Assembly: GCA_025642065.1 (NCBI GenBank)
Contig: JAODUP010001619.1
Span: forward strand, 17,501 to 81,500
Source: Paralvinella palmiformis
Lineage: Eukaryota; Annelida; Polychaeta; Terebellida; Alvinellidae
DNA: 64,000 nt
Direction: 5' to 3'
Position 1 is the stretch's first letter, and each line of letters opens with the position of its first letter. Below the pieces are notes generated by a model. That model did not search any database, was not told where the DNA came from, and worked only from the letters and a program-made list of their open reading frames with translations. This document shows, in pieces, positions 59,390 through 64,000 of the stretch. A program made the position numbers and the translations under genes.

Positions 59390-60800
59390 TGGTATCGAGT
59401 GACAGATTGGGAATTAAATAGATTCATGAGAATTGTTGTTTTGGTTCTCAGTAACATATTGTTGAATGATTTTATCGGATTTAAAGTGTTTTAATTGAGT
59501 AATTGCATGATATAGTCTAAATAAATGTCGTATATCTTTGTGTCGTTAATTTTCATAACCATTTTTATGTAGTAATCTCTGCGTGTGTTAATTTGATAAT
59601 CACCGATTTTCATCAGTGGTTATCATTTTGTGATTTTTACATCGCCGTTAGTGTGAATGAATGCCAAATTCAGATTTCTGCGTTAAAAGTTGCGAATATT
59701 TGCTCCATTACAAAGAACCTTCTCAGCTTACGGCAACTGATTGGAACAACCTGACTCGGTGAATTTTGATTATTTTGTTTCTTTTACTTGATACTTCTAT
59801 ATTAGCTTGTGTTTATTATAATAAAATATTGAAAAAACTACAAGTGGCTCAAAGGGAAAATAATCACCCGAACTTTGCCACCTTTAATTGTATTTATTGT
59901 CTTCGCTCGTTGTTAACTATTATGTTGTCTCCCGTTTTAGAATGAATTGATGACACCGAAAGTCAACATCTGGTTATTAGAGCTAGTTATGATATCTGTA
60001 TTGAAATGAAGGAACCCGCTTTGTCATACTGTTAATTTATGTATTCGACCAGGAATCAGCGAAAGTGATCAAATTAGATAATATTTTGTTGCGTATATTG
60101 TGAAAACTGATGTTTAAAAGTGTTCAAAATAATTGATATTTTAATGAAAATGTATAAATAACCAATCAAGTACTAAATTCCACCACTTTCATGCCTACTT
60201 ACATGTGTGTACTTATACGTGCAGTTATATTCTTTATTTTTGTGTGTTTTCATAGCCAGCAACATGTATTGGGACCCTATGAAATAAACACTGATAATTA
60301 TCTATGTTCCTTTCGCTTATGCACAATGCGTTAGAAACGCCCATGCTACAAATTGTTAGTACCACAACAGTGGGTATCATGAAGCGTACAGAAATTGCAT
60401 CTGGTTCAAAGCCATATCGTTGTGAATCTTGTTGATATATCATAATATAGAATGATACAACCTTTGGTGACTTATGGGTCTAAATACACTCAAAACATCG
60501 AAATCGGAAAAACAAATTTGGATGCTAGCTGCTACATCACACCAGGTATCAACAGCAGCTTCATATGTAGAGATAATTTAGTTTTTGCTATTGAAGGCCA
60601 GCATTTCTCATAGAATAAGTTTTATATAGAAATGATACTTTTCGCTGCATTCATATTGTAGCTGCGTCCCTCTCTTTAGAACGTTAGTGGATCACATCTA
60701 CAGGAATTTACGTTTTCACACTTTTCACACAGTTTTGGTGGACAGAGTTGTTTTACATGACAGCCCGTTGACTGTGCGTTGACTTAATACTGTTATTGGT
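59390..60800. other. No gene seen
   Basis: AT-rich; no motif or repeat partner recognised. Confidence 0.4.
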
Positions 60801-60860
60801 ACTGTTTACGATAATGTTTACGATACTGTTTATGATACTGTTTACGATACTGTTTACGAT
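60801..60860. repeat. 12-bp minisatellite
   Basis: Five units of ACTGTTTACGAT with two single-base variants. Confidence 0.9.
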
Positions 60861-60938
60861 ACTGGTCCAAATATATGTGTCCTCATATAAGTAGGTTAAT
60901 CCCAAAAATACAACTATTTGAATTTTCCATGTGACTGT

Positions 60939-61287
60939 TCAGACAGGTGACATGTTGCGACCATGACCTTCATACGATGTACTTCCTGTGACATAGCAAA
61001 ACAAAAAATTAAAATTTGCAATAATGATATTTGAATTCAGTTCCTTTAAATCTCTGTGCGATTGCTTATACCAGTAGACCACAGAGACCAACCTATATAA
61101 ATGTCGAATACCAGACGAATACACCAATACATTTATCAGATATAGAATCGTGGTCATTATTATTCGAGGAAACAGATACGTTGTATACAATGTTAATACC
61201 ACCACCCTATGGTCTAAATAATAGCAGCAAGTGTGGTTTATGATATAGCAATAAATGAACTAATAAGATGAACAAATTACCATAAAA
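60939..61287. other. Region just past the BEL/Pao coding end
   Basis: On the minus strand this would be the place for the 3' LTR. A purine-rich CCATAGGGTGGTGG near 61200-61215 could be a polypurine tract and TATTAACATTGTATAC after it an LTR start, but no second LTR copy is in the window to confirm this. Confidence 0.3.
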
Positions 61288-64000
61288 TTAAGTATCGCAT
61301 TGTTCGTCAACAGGAATTAGTAGAACTGGGCGATCAATTGGACGTCTCAGCTTATTAGTAGATGTGTTAACTGTTACACTGCGGACGATACCTTTTCGAT
61401 CGGGCTCCGCCTCAATGATACGCCTCATGGGCCAACGGTTTCTTGGAAGACAATTATCTTTGATAATAACGATATCACCTTGAGCTATGTTACGATGTAG
61501 CTGATTGCACTGATGTAACTGATTGTAACTGATGGTCGATCTGGAAGAGTGGACAGGTATTTTCGCCTCCATCTTGTCCAGAAGACATTAGCGGCATACT
61601 GAACACGTCGCCATCTCTTCCTCAAATAGATGTTAGGGCGTTGAAATGTTGCAGGTGGTGACAGTATAACTCCAGCTTTCATGGTCAAAATATGATTTGG
61701 TGTCAATGCTTCTAAATCATTGGCATCAGCAGAAGGGGTTGTTATGGGCCTAGAATTGATGATCGCCTCGACTTCGCAAATTAAAGTATGGAACGACTCG
61801 TCATCAAAAATACCCCCAAACTCTCGAGATAGCTGAGCAAGCACTTTAGGCACTGTGCGTATCTGTCTCTCCCAAGAGCCGCCCATATGGCTTGCAGCAG
61901 AAGGGTTGAAAATCTACTGCGTATTATGTTTCAACAACTGATGCTGGCTGTGGTCATCATTCATTTCGGCAAGTGCTTCACGTAGTTCTCTTTCAGCCCC
62001 AACGAAGTTGGTCCCGTTGTCACATCGCAGCTGATTAACAGAACCACGTCTAGCTATGAATCTCCGCAGAGCTTGTAAAAAAAACTGTCTGTGTTCAATC
62101 AGGCCGCTATTTCGATGTGAACATTACGACTAGCCAGACGTGTGAATAGAACACCGTATATCTTTTCTGTTCTTTTCTGCCTTGCTTGATCATGAATGGT
62201 CCAAATGGATCTATGCGGTATAAGTGAATGGTGGTGACGCACTACACCGTTCTGGTGGCAGATCGGCCATCTTTTGCTCAGTGACTGGTTTCCTGAACTT
62301 ACGGCAAGTGATACCTGTTGATACCATATGTCGCACTGTCGTATTGGCATGAATCACCCAGTAGGTTTCTCTGAGACGTGCCAGCACATGATTCCTTCCA
62401 CCATGGGCTAATAGTACATGGATACTGCATATAATGAGCATAGTAAGATGGTAGAAGAATGGATATTTAATGAAATTCGGAAGGTTCGATTTACTTAGGC
62501 GCCGTCCAACACGAAGAAGGCTTTACAGGAAGAATGGGTCTAGTTTGTATATGGTACTTGTCTTGAGAACTCTGTTCTGCTTAGTCGGATACATTCCAGA
62601 GAGGTGCGTGATCTCTTGGTAGAAATGTTGTAATTGAACATACTTTATTATGGCATGTTCCGCTGCTGCAATGTCAATGTCATTTTGGGGATTCTTATGG
62701 TGATGGAGTATCAGAGTGACTTTATGGTAGACAGCTATAGCGTACTTCAGACGAAACCAGTCTGAAAGTATTCAATGAACTTCTTCATGGTATTTGCTGA
62801 TTCACCTGTGGCTGTAAGGGCCGATGAAATGGTTGTATCCTCATTAATAGCATAGTCCTTCGCAAGTGTAGGCTGTGACGGCCATTTATATGAAATCCTG
62901 TCCCTTTAGCCATTCTTTATTTTCCATGATGGATTGGATACTCAATCCTTTAGAAGCATAGCCATTGGGGTTATTCTTGGTATCAATGTAGCGCCAATCT
63001 TCTGCGCTAAATAATCCAGGATGAACTGCACCCTGTTAGCAATGAATATAGGAAATCTCTTCTGTTTTTATTCAAGAGATAATGAAGCATAGTAGTAGAG
63101 TCTGTGTAGTAGAATATACTATCTGTGCGCATATCTAACTCCAGATTCAGCGGCCCAGGCGGACAGCGACGGTGGCAGCGGTTACTTCTAGGCGTGGTAT
63201 GGTTGTTTGCTTTATTGGAGCTAATCTTGCTTTGCCCGTTATAAATGAGCAGTGTATATCACACCATGTATGTCGATTAGTCGCATGTAGACGGTTGATC
63301 CATTTCCTACAGAGCTACCATCAGAGAAAGTATGAATCTGAGCAGAAATGATTTCTACAAATGATATTGCCTTAACACATCAACTGATATGGACATTTCT
63401 CAGTAGAGGCAATTGTTTCAACCAGTCACAGCAACGGGCAACATAGTATTCAGGTACGGTTTCGTCCCATCCTAGACGTTCTTTCTCGCCCAAATCCTGA
63501 AGTATACGCTTTGCATACAGAGAGAATGGTGCAACAAATCCCACGAGGTCATAAACGGATGACACTCTAGATAAAATCCCTCTTCTTGTCAATAGTTTGT
63601 CTTTCATCGTAATTGAGAAACTAAAGCTGTCTTCGTTAACTTCCCAATATATACCTAGGGCTCTCTCAGATGGAAAATCATTGTAATCCAGTGAGCGTAC
63701 CTCCAGTTCCTTTGAACGATCCTTCGGTGGCACTATTGGTGCTGAATTTGGCGATCCTGAATCCTCCGAGTTTGCATGCTGCCTGTAGGTCTGAAATCAT
63801 TTAGATAGCTTCTGCTTCGGTAGGGACAGCATTAAGGCAATGATCAACATAAAGATTTCTTCTGATCGTCTCAGCAACATCAGAGTTGATATGCTGCCCA
63901 AATCGAGCAAATGCACACCCTTGGCATACTCTTCTAGGTCTGAGTACACGAATCTTTAATTTCGTTGGATGGTACACTCTATAGTGTGGTATATACCATG
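61288..64000 (-). pseudogene. BEL/Pao retrotransposon polyprotein, runs off the window
   Basis: Minus strand, domains in order from the window end. RT end: VCQGCAFARFGQHINSDVAE, then YVDH (about 63851-63840; the active-site box is normally YVDD), then CLNAVPTEAEA and GGFRIAKFSTNS. Pao peptidase/RNase H linker at 63733-63380: ERALGIYWEVNEDSFSF, TRRGILSRVSSVYDLVGFVA, LGWDE. A broken RNase H-like part follows at about 63370-62800 ([29 protein letters not shown]). Integrase zinc region 62441-62211 (HGGRNHVLARLRETYWVIHA, CRKFRKPV, QKMADLPPERC). Core pieces follow (YGVLFTRLASRNVHIEIAA), then MGGSWERQIR, EAIINSRPIT, LTPNHILTMK, RPNIYLRKRWRRVQY (61886-61600). The end domain is QGDIVIIKDNCLPRNRWPM and DRPVLLIP, stopping at 61288. 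Frameshifts and stops make it inactive. LTRs were not identified. Confidence 0.88.

Overview
This is eukaryotic, AT-rich, intron-bearing DNA packed with microsatellites and decayed transposable elements. The mix (CR1/L2-like and jockey-like LINEs, Ty3/gypsy and BEL/Pao elements, P-element/THAP9-like and hAT-like remnants, tRNA-derived SINEs with GAT tails, microsatellites built into mobile repeats) together with compact tetraspanin genes suggests an invertebrate, most likely a lophotrochozoan and perhaps a mollusc. That assignment is inference. No prokaryotic features, rRNA, CRISPR array or certain tRNA gene was seen.

The host genes are tetraspanins, all on the minus strand. Copy 2 (29960-33991) can be assembled as seven coding exons and about 288 residues with consensus splice sites and the CCG...PxSCC signature. 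Copy 1 (13130-15766) has the same exons and splice sites but two single-base indels that shift the frame. A third, decayed paralogue lies at 48487-49683. Copies 1 and 2 sit in a duplicated block (about 12540-15720 and 29370-33720). Their introns are nearly identical, yet the exons for the small and large extracellular loops differ by many amino-acid replacements with few silent changes. This contrast is the most interesting biological signal in the window.

Layout. 0-12.5 kb: SINEs, microsatellite-bearing dispersed repeats, an LTR-like repeat with a tandemly doubled TATA segment, a LINE ORF1/endonuclease remnant, a P-element-like transposase remnant, 17-bp iteron arrays and a jockey-like LINE. 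12.5-15.8 kb: tetraspanin copy 1. 18-23.7 kb: nested transposons (a gypsy element inside a LINE, itself carrying an L2-like LINE and a SINE). 26.3-28.3 kb: a LINE with an RNase H domain. 29.4-34 kb: tetraspanin copy 2. 34.8-37.8 kb: a broken member of a multicopy, uncharacterised metazoan protein family, cut by a LINE tail. 37.8-45.2 kb: a mosaic of short dispersed repeats joined through (GT)n tracts, then a non-autonomous DNA transposon with terminal inverted repeats and 17-bp iterons. 46.7-47.7 kb: a hAT-like remnant split by a SINE. 48.5-49.7 kb: tetraspanin copy 3. 54-59 kb: a LINE, then a gypsy element lacking protease and most of the reverse transcriptase. 61.3-64 kb: a BEL/Pao polyprotein on the minus strand, running off the window.

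Apart from tetraspanin copy 2, no gene was seen that reads as intact. All reading is by eye: family names rest on recognised motifs, not on database searches.
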